Below, in pieces: positions 37,130 to 46,213 of a stretch of 64,000 nucleotides of DNA. The stretch spans positions 682,001 through 746,000 of the forward strand of contig NZ_JBGCCJ010000001.1 in the NCBI RefSeq assembly GCF_041262565.1, given 5' to 3'. The first letter of the stretch is position 1, and every line of letters starts with the position of its first letter. Both the position numbers and the translations under genes were made by a program. The DNA comes from Leifsonia sp. EB41 (lineage in GTDB: Bacteria > Actinomycetota > Actinomycetes > Actinomycetales > Microbacteriaceae). The notes beneath the pieces were generated by a model. That model was not told where the DNA came from and did no database searches. It saw nothing but the letters and a program-made list of their open reading frames with translations.

Positions 37130-38682
37130 CAGAGCCACCCGGCCTCTCGCAGCGCGAGCCTGGCGTCGTCGCGGGCCGAGTACGGGAGGCGCTTTCCGGC
37201 GACCTCCTGGTAGTCCTCGTGCCCGGGGCCCGCGTAGAGCACCACGTCGCCGTCGCCGGCGAGCGAGAGCGCCGTGCGGAAGGCGGCGCGCGGGTCGGCG
37301 ACTTCGTAGAGCTCGGCGTCCGGCACGGCGGCGCGGGCGCCGTCGAGCAGCGCGGCGCGGATCAGGGCCGGGTCCTCCGAGCGCGGGTGGAAGTCGGTGA
37401 TGACCACCGCGTCGGCGCCGCGCGCGGCGATCGCGCCCATGTCGGCACGCTTGGTGGTGTCGCGGTCGCCGTCGGCGCCGAAGACCATGACGATCCGGCC
37501 GTCGGTGACCCGGCGCAGCGCGCCCAGCAGCGACAGGAAGGCGTCGGGCGTGTGCCCGTAGTCGATGAAGACGACGGGGCCGCGGTCGCCGGAGAGGCGC
37601 TCGGTGCGTCCGGGGACGTAGGCGTCGATCCCGCCGTCGCGCTCCAGCGCCGCGCCGATGGCGTCGAGGTCGTAGCCGGACTCCACCAGCATGACGATCG
37701 CGAGGGCCGCGTTGGCGGCGTTGTAGGCGCCGAGCAGCGGGACGCTGGTCTCCAGGCGGCGCCCGTCCGGGCCGGCGAGCTCGAAGACCGTCTCCTCGAT
37801 GGTCTCCTCGATCACGGTCAGCGTCCAGTCGGCGTCGACGCCCGGCACGCTCGCGAGCGTGGAGACCGGGATGCGGGACTGCTCGACCAGCGAACGGCCC
37901 CACTCGGAGTCGACCGTGACGACGCCGCGGCGTGCGCGGTCCGGCTGGAAGAGCTCCAGCTTGGCCGCGAAGTAGTCGTCCATCGCGGCGTAGTCGTCGA
38001 GGTGGTCGTGGCTGAGGTTGGTGAAGCCGACGACGTCGAACTCGATGCCGTCGACGCGGTGCCGGCTGAGCGCCTGCGCGGAGACCTCGACCGCGACGGC
38101 GCGGACGCCCTCCTCGCGCATCCGGGCGAGCAGCGCGTGCAGCTCGCTGGCCTCCGGGGTGGTCAGCTTGCTGGTGATCGCGTGCTCGCCGATGCGGCGC
38201 TCGGCAGTCGAGGACAGCCCGGCGACGACGCCGAGCTGGCCCAGGATGCCGTAGAGCAGGTAGACGACGCTGGTCTTGCCGTTGGTGCCGGTGACGCCGA
38301 ACAGCGTGGCCGCGTTCTCGTCGGTGCGATAGACCCATCTCGCCACCGCGCCGAGGGCGGCGCGCGGGTCGGGCGTCACGATGACGGGGACTCCCGCGTC
38401 GGCGGCGAGCTCCGCGCCCGCTGCGTCGGTCAGGACCGCGACGGCTCCCGCTTCCACGGCGGCGGCGGCGTAGCTCGCGCCGTGCGCGTTCTTGCCCGGC
38501 ACGCCGACGTACAGGTCGCCCGGCTCGACCGCCGAGCTCGCGAGGGCTGCTCCGGTCACCTCGACGGCGTCGAGGTCTCCCCGGACATCCAGCCCGAACT
38601 CCGCGACCAACTGGGCAAGCGGGCGGGCGACGGGATGCTCGGGGCGCAGGGAGGAGGGCGCCGGTCCTGTCACGGGGCTCAC
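37129..38682 (-). CDS. murE: UDP-MurNAc-L-Ala-D-Glu diamino acid ligase
   Basis: Adds the third residue of the stem peptide. 517 residues; ATP loop [13 protein letters not shown], carbamylated-lysine region AAKLELFQ, and YGHTPDAF. The meso-DAP motif DNPR is replaced: the aligned segment is [11 protein letters not shown], with F431-H432 where DAP enzymes have Asp-Asn. Microbacteriaceae with B-type walls use diaminobutyrate, ornithine or lysine at this position, so a non-DAP substrate is likely but not shown. GTG start taken at 38682; a second in-frame GTG follows three codons later. Confidence 0.93.
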   Translation of the reverse strand: MSPVTGPAPSSLRPEHPVARPLAQLVAEFGLDVRGDLDAVEVTGAALASSAVEPGDLYVGVPGKNAHGASYAAAAVEAGAVAVLTDAAGAELAADAGVPVIVTPDPRAALGAVARWVYRTDENAATLFGVTGTNGKTSVVYLLYGILGQLGVVAGLSSTAERRIGEHAITSKLTTPEASELHALLARMREEGVRAVAVEVSAQALSRHRVDGIEFDVVGFTNLSHDHLDDYAAMDDYFAAKLELFQPDRARRGVVTVDSEWGRSLVEQSRIPVSTLASVPGVDADWTLTVIEETIEETVFELAGPDGRRLETSVPLLGAYNAANAALAIVMLVESGYDLDAIGAALERDGGIDAYVPGRTERLSGDRGPVVFIDYGHTPDAFLSLLGALRRVTDGRIVMVFGADGDRDTTKRADMGAIAARGADAVVITDFHPRSEDPALIRAALLDGARAAVPDAELYEVADPRAAFRTALSLAGDGDVVLYAGPGHEDYQEVAGKRLPYSARDDARLALREAGWL

Positions 38683-38741
38683 TTTCAGTCGGGGGTTCGT
38701 GGATCGCGAGACGGTCGGGGCGACGGCGTCTCGGTCGGGGT

Positions 38742-40484
38742 TCAGTAGTAGGGCGGGTAGTCTGCCGGGCTCGACGTCGACGGCTTCACCCGGTAGGTCT
38801 TCAGCACCTGGCTCATGATCGTGTGGAACAGCGGAGCGGCAGCAGCCGACGAAGTAATGGTAGTCGGGAACCCGAGGTTGACCGAAACGACGTACTGCGG
38901 ATCGTCCACCGGAGCGACCCCCATCACCGACACGTAGTACGACGGCAGATACCCGCCCTTGCCGTCCGGCTGCTGGGCCGTACCGGTCTTCGCGGCGACG
39001 TTGTAGCCGGGGATCTTGAGCTGCTTCGAGAGCTCGCCCTGGGTGGTGACCGACTCCAGCATTCCGAGCGTCGTGCTGGCCGCGCTGGGCGACACGACCT
39101 TCACCGGGGTCGGCTTCGGGACATCGGTGACGGTGCCGTCCGCCTGCTTGCAGCCCTCGACCATCGTCAGCGGGATGCGGGTGCCGCCGTTGGCCAGCGC
39201 CTGGTAGGCGCTCACCATCTGGAGCTGGGTCGTCGAGACGCCCTGGCCGAACATCGTGGCGTACTTGGTCTGGTCGTCCCAGGACGACACCGGGTGCAGG
39301 AGGCCGGAGGACTGGCCGGGGTACGGGAGGCCGGTGTCGTCGCCGATCCCGAACTTCTTGAGGTAGTCGTACCTGGTCTGGTCGGCGAGCGCGCGGCCGA
39401 GCTGCGACATGCCCGTGTTCGAGGAGTTCATCAGCACGCCCGTGAGGGTCAGCCGCTCCGGCGCGTGGTATCCCGAGTCGTGCAGGTCGGCGCCGTTGCC
39501 CGACTTCCACTCGTACGGTGCCAGCACCTGGCTGGTCGGCGACGCCTTGCCCTGGTCGATGAGCATGGCGGCGGTGAGCGCCTTGAAGGTGGAGCCGGGC
39601 TCGCGCGGGTCGGTGAGCGACTGGAGGCGCCAGTACGACGGGTCGGTGGCGTCGATGTTGTTGGGGTCGAGCGCGGGCCACTGGGCGATCGCCTTGATCT
39701 TGCCGGTCTTCGCCTCCGCCACGGTCACGAAGCCGAACTTCGATCCGGTCGCCGTGACCTGCTGGGCCAGCGTCTGCTCGGCGAACCACTGCAGGTCGCT
39801 GTCGACCGTGAGCTCGAGCGTGCCGCCGTCCTTCGCCTTCTGCTGAACCACCGTGCTGCCCGGGATGGCGACCCCGTCCGCGCCACGCTGGTAGGTCTCC
39901 AGCCCGTTCTTGCCGGCCAGGCAGCCGTTCTCGCTGTCCTCCAGGCCGCCGTTGCCGCCCTGCGAGACGTAGCCGATCAGGTTGCCGGCCACGGCGCCGT
40001 TCGGGTAGCTGCGCGCCTGCGTCTTGCCGAAGGTGAGCCACGGGTACGGCAGCTTGTCGAGCTTGTCGAAGGTGGTCACGTCCATGCCCGACTTGATGAG
40101 CACGTACTTGGACTTCGGGTCGGCCTTCAGCGCGTCGTCGAACAGCTTCACGACGGCATCGCCGCCCTGGCCGGTGATCGCGCCGATCTTGGCGGCGGCC
40201 TCCACCATCTTGTCGCGGCCGCCCGCGACCGCGTCGGACGGCGAGGCCTGCGCGGTGTACGTGTAGATCGTCGTCGCAAGGATCTTGCCGCTCGCGTCGA
40301 CGATGTCGCCGCGGTTGCCGTAGAGGGTGTTGGAGTCCTCCTTGGCGTTGACCGACGCCTTCTGCAGGGCGTCGGCGCGGACCACCTGGATGTCGACCAG
40401 CTTGCCGCCGAGGATGGCGACGAACGCGGCGACCGCCACGACGGTGAGGGCTGTGCGCCTCCGCAGCATCTTCCTGTTGATCAC
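38742..40484 (-). CDS. pbpB: Septal penicillin-binding protein PbpB/FtsI (class B transpeptidase)
   Basis: Cross-links peptidoglycan at the septum in partnership with FtsW. 580 residues: short cytoplasmic start, one membrane helix (about 12-32), a dimerisation/pedestal domain, and the transpeptidase domain with S298-x-x-K301 in PGSTFKA, SSN in MNSSNTGM and the K499-T-G motif in AAKTGTAQ. The loop before the SSN region is long. GTG start, 25 bp after ftsL. Confidence 0.96.
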   Translation of the reverse strand: MINRKMLRRRTALTVVAVAAFVAILGGKLVDIQVVRADALQKASVNAKEDSNTLYGNRGDIVDASGKILATTIYTYTAQASPSDAVAGGRDKMVEAAAKIGAITGQGGDAVVKLFDDALKADPKSKYVLIKSGMDVTTFDKLDKLPYPWLTFGKTQARSYPNGAVAGNLIGYVSQGGNGGLEDSENGCLAGKNGLETYQRGADGVAIPGSTVVQQKAKDGGTLELTVDSDLQWFAEQTLAQQVTATGSKFGFVTVAEAKTGKIKAIAQWPALDPNNIDATDPSYWRLQSLTDPREPGSTFKALTAAMLIDQGKASPTSQVLAPYEWKSGNGADLHDSGYHAPERLTLTGVLMNSSNTGMSQLGRALADQTRYDYLKKFGIGDDTGLPYPGQSSGLLHPVSSWDDQTKYATMFGQGVSTTQLQMVSAYQALANGGTRIPLTMVEGCKQADGTVTDVPKPTPVKVVSPSAASTTLGMLESVTTQGELSKQLKIPGYNVAAKTGTAQQPDGKGGYLPSYYVSVMGVAPVDDPQYVVSVNLGFPTTITSSAAAAPLFHTIMSQVLKTYRVKPSTSSPADYPPYY

Positions 40485-40509
40485 GCCCCGCGTCCGTCCC
40501 GTCGCGTCG

Positions 40510-41220
40510 TCAGTGCGTCACCGGTGTCGGCAACGCTCCCTGCAACGGTACGGACGGCTTCGCCGGAGTCGTGGATGCCGCACCCGCGCTTGCGGAACTC
40601 CCAGCTTGCGCGGCCCCCGCGGCGGCCGCGGGAGCGCCGGTCACGGTCTGCCCCGGCGCCGCCGCGAGCGGCACGCCGTTGAGCTGCGAGTTCGGGACCA
40701 GGTTACCCTGGCCTCCGGTCACGGTGCCGGCCGCGCCGGTCGCCGCGATGGGCGCGCCGAGGACCGCGCCGTCGGAGAGGCGCAGGTAGGCGGGGTTGCT
40801 GTTGCTCACCATGCCGAGCGCGTTGGCGTTGGCGGCGAGGTTCTGCGGCGACGTCAGCCGGTTGAGGTCCTCCGAGGCGGCCTGGTAGCTGCGCTGGAGC
40901 TGCGTCTGCTGGGTCTGCAGCGAGCTGAGCTGGTAGGCGCCCTGGGAGACCCCGATGCTGAGCAGGAGCTGCGCGACCACGATCACGAGCAGCGACGACA
41001 CCGCGGTGATGGCGTACACGGTGCGCGGACGCGCACGGCGCTGGCTGCGGGTCGACACCACCTCGAGGTGGGAGCGGCGCTCACGTGCCGGCTGCTCCGG
41101 CCTGTCGAGCAGCGGCGCTGGCGCGTCCAGCTTGGGCGCGGTCGCCGCCGTGGACGCCGGAACGTGCCAGCTCATCGTCGGCCGCCTGCGGACCCCCGTC
41201 CCTATGGTGTTGCTGCTCAC
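40510..41220 (-). CDS. ftsL: FtsL-like division protein with extended Pro/Ala tail
   Basis: Assigned by position (rsmH-ftsL-pbpB) and by form: about 60 cytoplasmic residues, one membrane helix ([20 protein letters not shown], about 70-90), then a leucine-zipper-like coiled coil ([18 protein letters not shown]) ending near [14 protein letters not shown]. The remaining 80 residues are Ala/Gly/Pro/Thr-rich and low in complexity, longer than in E. coli FtsL. FtsL forms a trimer with FtsQ and FtsB and regulates FtsW-PbpB. The GTG overlaps the rsmH stop (GTGA). Confidence 0.8.
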   Translation of the reverse strand: MSSNTIGTGVRRRPTMSWHVPASTAATAPKLDAPAPLLDRPEQPARERRSHLEVVSTRSQRRARPRTVYAITAVSSLLVIVVAQLLLSIGVSQGAYQLSSLQTQQTQLQRSYQAASEDLNRLTSPQNLAANANALGMVSNSNPAYLRLSDGAVLGAPIAATGAAGTVTGGQGNLVPNSQLNGVPLAAAPGQTVTGAPAAAAGAAQAGSSASAGAASTTPAKPSVPLQGALPTPVTH

Positions 41221-42167
41221 GAGTCCCTCCTCACTCGTTCGGCCGCGCGCAGGCGCACCGGAGTGGCCCTCGGGTTCGCGGCCTTCTCCTCGTCGTCCGC
41301 CAGCTCCGCGCCCCGGATCAGCAGCTTCAGCTGAGGCCGGTGCTCCGGCAGCTCGACGGGAAGCCCCGCCGGTGCGCTGGAGCGCGACCGCGTCTGCAGC
41401 TCGCGCTTGACGATGCGGTCCTCCAGCGACTGGTACGCCTCCACGACGATGCGGCCGCCCACCGCCAGCGCGTCGATCGCGGCAGGGATGGCGCGCTCCA
41501 GCACGGCCAGTTCCTGGTTCACCTCGATGCGCAGCGCCTGGAAGACGCGCTTGGCGGGATGCCCCTGCCGCTGAATCGCGACGGGCGTGGCCTTCTGCAG
41601 GATGTCGACGAGTTGGCCGGAACGGACGATCGGCGCGTTCTGCCGCTCCTCCACGATGCGGCGGGCGTAGCGGGCGGCGAGCTTCTCCTCGCCGTAGTCG
41701 CGGAAGATGCGGCGCAGGTCCGCCTCGGAGTAGGTGGCGAGCACGACCTCGGCCGTGAGGTCGCTGGTGCCGTCCATGCGCATGTCGAGCGGCGCGTCCT
41801 TGGAGTACGAGAAGCCGCGCTCGACGCGGTCGAGCTGCAGCGACGAGACGCCGAGGTCGAACAGCACGCCGTCGATCTCGTCGAACCCGAGCCCCTCGAT
41901 GGCGTCACGGATGCCGTCGTACACGGTGTGGACGAGGTGCACTCGGTCGCCGAACCGGGCGAGCCGCTCTCCGGCGATGGCAAGCGCCTCCTGGTCGCGG
42001 TCGAGGCCGACCAGGGTGACCTCGGGGAAGCGCTCCAGCACGCCGGCCGAGTGGCCGCCCATGCCGAGCGTGGCGTCCACGAAGACGGCGCCCGGCTTCT
42101 GGAGGGCGGGGCCGAGCAGCTCGATGCAGCGTTCGAGGAGGACGGGGGTGTGGATGTCGTCTGTCAT
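41217..42167 (-). CDS. rsmH: 16S rRNA (cytosine1402-N4)-methyltransferase
   Basis: Methylates C1402 of 16S rRNA. 316 residues with the SAM-binding [25 protein letters not shown] and a [14 protein letters not shown] helix, all typical of RsmH (MraW). I take ATG 42167 because the family begins with HTPVLL about five residues in; an in-frame ATG at 42209 would add 14 residues and has AGGT upstream, so it cannot be ruled out. Confidence 0.94.
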   Translation of the reverse strand: MTDDIHTPVLLERCIELLGPALQKPGAVFVDATLGMGGHSAGVLERFPEVTLVGLDRDQEALAIAGERLARFGDRVHLVHTVYDGIRDAIEGLGFDEIDGVLFDLGVSSLQLDRVERGFSYSKDAPLDMRMDGTSDLTAEVVLATYSEADLRRIFRDYGEEKLAARYARRIVEERQNAPIVRSGQLVDILQKATPVAIQRQGHPAKRVFQALRIEVNQELAVLERAIPAAIDALAVGGRIVVEAYQSLEDRIVKRELQTRSRSSAPAGLPVELPEHRPQLKLLIRGAELADDEEKAANPRATPVRLRAAERVRRDS

Positions 42168-42273
42168 GTCCGCACCCGGGAGGATCGGCTCCTGGTTCCG
42201 GATCCCCATCCATTCCGACCTGCCACCGGGGAAGTGGTGTCAGGGCGTATGGCTGGGAGTCCGGCGCCAGGCG

Positions 42274-42705
42274 CTAGAACAGTCCCGGGATCACCTCCTC
42301 CTCCGTGTTCGCGAATGCTGCCTCCTGCTCGGCGAGGTACGTCTCCCACGCCTCCGCGTCCCAGATCTCGGCGCGGCTGCCCGCGCCGATCACGACCAGG
42401 TCCCTGTCGAGACCCGCGTACGTCCGCAACGAGGTCGGGACGGTGACCCGGTTCTGCTTGTCCGGGACCTCCGCGCTCGCCCCCGAGAGGAAGACGCGCA
42501 GGTAGTCGCGGGCCTGCTTGCTGGTCACCGGCGCCTGCCGGATCTTCTCGTGGAGCGATTCGAACTCGCGCTGCGAGAAGACGTAGACGCAGTGCTCCTG
42601 ACCGCGGGTCAGGACGAGACCGGACGCGAGCTCATCCCGGAACTTGGCCGGCAGGATGATGCGCCCCTTCTCGTCCAGCTTGGGGGCATAGGTGCCGAGG
42701 AACAT
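42274..42705 (-). CDS. mraZ: Transcriptional regulator MraZ
   Basis: AbrB-like DNA-binding protein that represses its own operon. 143 residues made of two repeats; [23 protein letters not shown] is the first, LDKQNR-type [13 protein letters not shown] the second. The start is ATG 42705, with a G-run SD eight to twelve bases upstream; an in-frame GTG three codons earlier is less likely. It heads the division cluster, and a three-box operator lies just upstream. Confidence 0.95.
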   Translation of the reverse strand: MFLGTYAPKLDEKGRIILPAKFRDELASGLVLTRGQEHCVYVFSQREFESLHEKIRQAPVTSKQARDYLRVFLSGASAEVPDKQNRVTVPTSLRTYAGLDRDLVVIGAGSRAEIWDAEAWETYLAEQEAAFANTEEEVIPGLF

Positions 42706-42751
42706 CGGTGCCACCCCCCACTCTCCCGGCCACGGTTGCGGTGTGTCTCCA

Positions 42752-42772
42752 CTTTACTCCACTCCCATCCAC
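42752..42772 (-). promoter_or_regulatory. MraZ operator: three GTGG boxes at 10-bp spacing
   Basis: Read on the minus strand, GTGG occurs at 42772, 42762 and 42752, that is with an exact 10-bp period (GTGGATGGGA, GTGGAGTAAA, GTGGAG). MraZ proteins bind direct repeats one helical turn apart. The boxes end 46 bp before the mraZ start. Confidence 0.75.
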
Positions 42773-42843
42773 AAAATCTGCCCAATCGGGAATTTTGCCC
42801 CGTTTAGGGGTGTTTGAGGCGCGGAATCACGCGGTAGAAGGCA

Positions 42844-42857
42844 GTGGAGGGAAATGG
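42844..42857 (+). promoter_or_regulatory. Second GTGG/ATGG pair with 10-bp period
   Basis: GTGG at 42844 and ATGG at 42854 on the plus strand, opposite in orientation to the boxes before mraZ; another GTGG pair (42937 and 42947) lies beyond the terminator at 42892. These could be extra MraZ boxes or chance matches in G-rich DNA. Confidence 0.3.
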
Positions 42858-42865
42858 AGGGTGAA

Positions 42866-42884
42866 TGCACTCCCGGGGAGTGCA
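42866..42884. repeat. Short perfect hairpin TGCACTCCC/GGGAGTGCA
   Basis: Nine-base arms around a single base, between mraZ and the DUF3040 terminator. It may be part of the mraZ control region. The remainder of 42706-42955 holds only the boxes and terminator listed here. Confidence 0.5.
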
Positions 42885-42891
42885 GAACGCA

Positions 42892-42920
42892 CGAAAAAGG
42901 GCCGATCCGAAGATCGGCCC
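42892..42920 (-). terminator. Intrinsic terminator of the DUF3040 gene
   Basis: Perfect 9-bp stem GGGCCGATC (42899-42907) with 42912-42920, a four-base loop, and a run of five T on the minus strand just after. It separates DUF3040 from mraZ. Confidence 0.9.
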
Positions 42921-42955
42921 GAAAGGCGGGTGCGGAGTGGAGTGCGGTGGAGGGG

Positions 42956-43336
42956 CTACTGCTGCCCGTCCTGGCGCTTGTCCCAGCGGTCGTTCATGCG
43001 GTCCATGAAGCCGGGCTGGCCACGGGTCGGCTTGCCGGACGAGCCGGCGGCCGCCGCGTCGGGATCGATCGCCACGCGCTTGCCCGGCGCGATGGCCAGG
43101 AGCACGCCGCCGAACATCACCACGAATCCGAGGATCCCGACGATGGGGAGCTGGACGAAGACGCCGGTCACGAGGACCGCCACGCCGATGACGGCGACCA
43201 GGATTCCGAGGACGATCGACCGGTACGCGGGGCGAGCCCGCTTGCCTCCGACCTTCGCGACGAAGTCCGCGTCATTCTGGTAGAGACTGCGTTCCATCTC
43301 TTCGAGGAGGCGCTGCTCATGTTCTGAAAGCGGCAT
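42956..43336 (-). CDS. DUF3040 membrane protein
   Basis: Actinobacterial protein of unknown function, usually found next to mraZ (Rv2169c position). 126 residues with the family start MPLSEHEQRLLEEMERSLY, then two hydrophobic segments (about 40-60 and 63-83) and a hydrophilic tail. ATG 43336 has GAGGGGGA nine bases upstream. Confidence 0.88.
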   Translation of the reverse strand: MPLSEHEQRLLEEMERSLYQNDADFVAKVGGKRARPAYRSIVLGILVAVIGVAVLVTGVFVQLPIVGILGFVVMFGGVLLAIAPGKRVAIDPDAAAAGSSGKPTRGQPGFMDRMNDRWDKRQDGQQ

Positions 43337-43402
43337 CCGGATCCCCCTCTTTCTAGCGGGTTCTAGGCGTTGTGTGGCCGATTGTAGCCGCACCACTCTG
43401 AC

Positions 43403-43408
43403 TAGGCT
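43403..43408 (+). promoter_or_regulatory. -10 hexamer TAGGCT, leaderless idsA promoter
   Basis: TAGGCT is followed by six bases (ATACGT) and then GTG at 43415; no SD sequence is present. Confidence 0.6.
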
Positions 43409-43414
43409 ATACGT

Positions 43415-44536
43415 GTGTCTGAAAGCATCCGATTCGTCGACCTCATCCAGTCAAGAATCGATGGGTTCTTCGATGCACGTGCATCCATTCTCGTCTCCAT
43501 AGCCGACGAACTCGCCCCGATCGCGGCTTTTTCGAGGGATTTTCTCAGCGGCGGGAAGCGTTTCCGGGCGCTGTTCTGCTTCTGGGGCTGGCAGGCGGTG
43601 CGGACGGCGGCCGACGAACCGGGTGAAAGCCCGGCGGTGACCGCGGGCGGCCCGCTCGATGCGGTCGTCTCCGTGGCCTCGGCGCTCGAGCTGTTCCACG
43701 CCGCCGCACTCGTGCACGACGACCTCATCGACAACTCCGACACCCGCCGTGGCGCCCCCTCTGCGCACCGCCGCTTCGAGCGGCTGCACGACCAGGAGGG
43801 CTGGCAGGGCTCGGGGGCGACGTTCGGCACCGGAGCGGCGACGCTTCTCGGCGACTACCTGCTCATCCTCAGCGACGAGCTCTTCGACGAAGGCATGACA
43901 CAGACCGTGAGCGCGTCGGCGCGGCGGTCGGCACGGGCCGAGTTCAACCGGATGCGGCTCGACGTCACCGCCGGCCAGTACCTCGACATCTTCGAAGAGA
44001 TCGGCTGGGCAGGGCGCCCGGACGCCGACCAGCTCGCCAGGGCCGAGCGCGTCATCGTCTACAAGTCGGCCAAGTACTCCATCGAGTCGCCGCTGCTGAT
44101 CGGCGCCAGCCTCGCCGGCGCGACCGTCGGCCAGCTCGACGCGCTCCGCCGCGTCGGCCTCCCGCTCGGCATCGCGTACCAGCTCCGCGACGACCTCCTC
44201 GGTGTCTTCGGCGACGCGGAGGTCACCGGCAAGCCCAGCGGCGACGACCTGCGCGAGGGCAAGCGCACCGTGCTCATCGCGCTCACCAGACAGGCCGTCC
44301 CCGCCGGCGCGCGTGCGACCCTGGACGAGCTGCTCGGCGATCCCGACCTGACGCCGCAGCAGGTCCAGACCCTCCAGATGACGATCCGGGACTCCGGCGC
44401 CGTCGAGAAGGTGGAGCGCATGATCGCGGACAACGTCGCGAGCGCGATCGAGGCCCTCGACGAGGCGCCGATCGGCCCGGCGGCGCGCGCCCAGCTGCGC
44501 GAACTCGCGGTGACGGTCACCCGCCGGGCGTCCTGA
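43415..44536 (+). CDS. Polyprenyl (geranylgeranyl-type) diphosphate synthase
   Basis: Condenses IPP with allylic diphosphates. 373 residues; first aspartate-rich motif in LVHDDLIDNSDTRRG, second in QLRDDLLGVFGD, and the GGKRFRALF start of the fold. The residues before the first motif (ALELFHAAALVHDD) suggest a C20 or longer product, but chain length is not certain. It corresponds to idsA2 (Rv2173) by position, next to the Rv2175c-like and pknL-like genes. Confidence 0.9.
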   Translation: MSESIRFVDLIQSRIDGFFDARASILVSIADELAPIAAFSRDFLSGGKRFRALFCFWGWQAVRTAADEPGESPAVTAGGPLDAVVSVASALELFHAAALVHDDLIDNSDTRRGAPSAHRRFERLHDQEGWQGSGATFGTGAATLLGDYLLILSDELFDEGMTQTVSASARRSARAEFNRMRLDVTAGQYLDIFEEIGWAGRPDADQLARAERVIVYKSAKYSIESPLLIGASLAGATVGQLDALRRVGLPLGIAYQLRDDLLGVFGDAEVTGKPSGDDLREGKRTVLIALTRQAVPAGARATLDELLGDPDLTPQQVQTLQMTIRDSGAVEKVERMIADNVASAIEALDEAPIGPAARAQLRELAVTVTRRAS

Positions 44537-44590
44537 CCGGAGGTCCGGTCAGGCCAGCGCGATCAGGCCGGCGCGATCAGGCCAGCGCCT
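44535..44590. repeat. Hairpin plus three 14-bp tandem repeats at a convergent junction
   Basis: GACCGGA-GG-TCCGGTC forms a 7-bp stem at 44535-44550 over the idsA-type stop. Then TCAGGCCAGCGCGA repeats three times with few changes (44549, 44563, 44577); the last copy starts with the stop codon of the Rv2175c-like gene, so the repeats are copies of that gene's end. Confidence 0.75.
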
Positions 44591-44918
44591 GGGCGACGCG
44601 GCGCACCTCGGCCTTGCGGCCGGCGCGCAGGGCCTCGATGGGGGCGGTGCCGAGGCTCTCCTCGTCGGCGAGCAGCCAGTCCACCGCCTCGTCGTCGTCG
44701 AAGCCGTTGTCCGCGAGCACCATGAGCGTGCCGTGCAGCTCGCCGAGCGGCTCGCCGTCTCGGAGGAACAGCGCGGGGACCTTGAGGACGCCGTTGATGC
44801 GCTTCGCCGCGAGATGACGGTCCTCGATGAGGCGGCGGACACGGCTGACGCCGAGTCCGAGCTGCTCCACGAGGTCGGGGATGGTGAGCCACTCTGTGGC
44901 CTGGACCTGCTCGTTCAC
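44577..44918 (-). CDS. Rv2175c-like winged-helix DNA-binding protein
   Basis: Small DNA-binding protein. 113 residues with an N-terminal helix-turn-helix (WLTIPDLVEQLGLGVSRVRRLIED) and the conserved C-terminal region (LADNGFDDDEAVDWLLADEESLG). In M. tuberculosis the counterpart is phosphorylated by the neighbouring kinase PknL, which abolishes DNA binding; the same kinase neighbour is present here. The N-terminal extension that carries the phosphorylated threonine there is missing; T8 or T12 would be the nearest candidates. GTG start, no SD seen. Confidence 0.82.
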   Translation of the reverse strand: MNEQVQATEWLTIPDLVEQLGLGVSRVRRLIEDRHLAAKRINGVLKVPALFLRDGEPLGELHGTLMVLADNGFDDDEAVDWLLADEESLGTAPIEALRAGRKAEVRRVAQALA

Positions 44919-44966
44919 ACAGACAAGCGTGCCATGTCCGGGGCCAGATCACACGATCGAGTGAAT

Positions 44967-44992
44967 GTTACGGTTGTGTTAACTGTTGTCAC
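44967..44992 (+). promoter_or_regulatory. Candidate MtrA site before the LysM gene
   Basis: GTTAC at 44967, GTTAA at 44978 and GTCAC at 44988 recur at 11- and 10-bp spacing; the last reads GTCACAGCA, close to the GTCACAGCG word reported for mycobacterial MtrA. TTGACT at 45007 may be the -35 of the LysM gene. The assignment to MtrA is inference from sequence and from the type of gene controlled. Confidence 0.45.
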
Positions 44993-45070
44993 AGCAGCCA
45001 CACTGGTTGACTCCTTACTCACTGTGTGCCAGCGTGGACAACGGCTTTGCCACTCATAAGGGGGTCGACC

Positions 45071-46195
45071 ATGTCTCTGAGCGAGAGCACCAACCGGCGG
45101 ATGCTGGGCACGGTGCCGATCGCGATCGCCGGCTCCATCGCGGTGACGCTGAATCTCCTCGCCCCCGCGCAGGCCGCCGTCGGCGAGGTGCGCGACCGGG
45201 CGCCGGAGAAGAGCGATGCCACCGGTCCCCGGAACACGATCCGCGCCGCCGCAGCCCAGGAGGCCGCCACGACCTCCCCCGCCCAGGTCGAGATCGCGGC
45301 CGCGCCCGCCAGCTACCGCGTGCAGACCGGCGACACCGTCTCCGGCATCGCCGCCCGCTTCGGCATGTCCACCGCCGCCGTGCTCGCGCTCAACGGGCTG
45401 AGCTGGAAGAGCCTGATCTTCCCCGGCCAGGTGCTCGCGCTGAGCGGCGCGCTGAGCGGCGCGCCGAAGCCCGCGGCGCCGGCCCCGGCTGCGCCCGCTC
45501 CGGCAGCGGCCCCTGCGCCGTCCCGGACGGCGTACACCGTCGCGCGCGGCGACACGGTCAGCGGCATCGCGGCCAAGTTCGGCCTCCGCACCTCCGCCGT
45601 CCTCGCCGCCAACGGCCTGAGCGGCGCGAGCATCATCTACCCGGGACAGAAGCTCGCCATCCCGGGGATGACCACGGCGGCGGTGAACACCCCGATCGCG
45701 GCGCCCGCCCCGATCCCGGCGCCCGCAGCGGTCGTCAGCGCGCCGGCTCCGGCGCCGGCGCCGGTCATCCAGCCGGGCCAGGTGGTCGCGCTCAGCGACG
45801 AGATGCGGGTGAACGCGCAGCTGATCATCCGCATCGGGCGCCAGGAGGGCGTCCCGGCCCAGGGCATCGTCATCGCTCTCGCAGCGGCAGCCCAGGAGTC
45901 CGGGCTGAAGAACGTGCGCTACGGCGACCGCGACTCCCTCGGCCTGTTCCAGCAGCGGCCGAGCACCGGCTGGGGCACCGCAGCCCAGGTGCTCGACCCC
46001 ACCCGCGCGACCCTGGCCTTCTACGGCGGGGCGAACAACCCCAACAAGGGCCACACGCGCGGCCTCCTCGACATCCCCGGCTGGTCGTCGATGACCGTCG
46101 CGCAGGCCGCCCAGGCGGTGCAGATCTCGGCCTTCCCGACCGCCTACGCCAAGTGGGAGACGTCGGCACGCGCGTGGCTGGCGCAACTCGGCTGA
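45071..46195 (+). CDS. Secreted LysM protein with lysozyme-like C-terminal domain
   Basis: Probable cell-wall hydrolase. 374 residues: signal peptide (cleavage near AQAAVGE, about residue 37), two LysM peptidoglycan-binding domains (about 82-125 and 154-197, both with GDTVSGIAA), Ala/Pro-rich linkers, and a C-terminal domain (about 245-374) of transglycosylase-like type with QESGLKNV, glutamate near 276 as possible acid, and SLGLFQQRPSTGWGT. ATG 45071 has AAGGGGG eight bases upstream. It is followed by the PASTA kinase gene on the same strand. Confidence 0.87.
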   Translation: MSLSESTNRRMLGTVPIAIAGSIAVTLNLLAPAQAAVGEVRDRAPEKSDATGPRNTIRAAAAQEAATTSPAQVEIAAAPASYRVQTGDTVSGIAARFGMSTAAVLALNGLSWKSLIFPGQVLALSGALSGAPKPAAPAPAAPAPAAAPAPSRTAYTVARGDTVSGIAAKFGLRTSAVLAANGLSGASIIYPGQKLAIPGMTTAAVNTPIAAPAPIPAPAAVVSAPAPAPAPVIQPGQVVALSDEMRVNAQLIIRIGRQEGVPAQGIVIALAAAAQESGLKNVRYGDRDSLGLFQQRPSTGWGTAAQVLDPTRATLAFYGGANNPNKGHTRGLLDIPGWSSMTVAQAAQAVQISAFPTAYAKWETSARAWLAQLG

Positions 46196-46213
46196 CGGGC
46201 GCGACGCGCCGAA

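Noticed and set aside
24362-42705. Missing ftsA, ftsB and ddl as signs of gene loss
   Set aside because: Actinobacteria lack ftsA, and ddl and ftsB are usually outside this cluster, so the gap is normal.
44919-45070. ydaO-type c-di-AMP riboswitch in the leader of the LysM gene, as found before some actinobacterial wall hydrolases
   Set aside because: The gap is too short for the aptamer and none of its conserved motifs can be seen.
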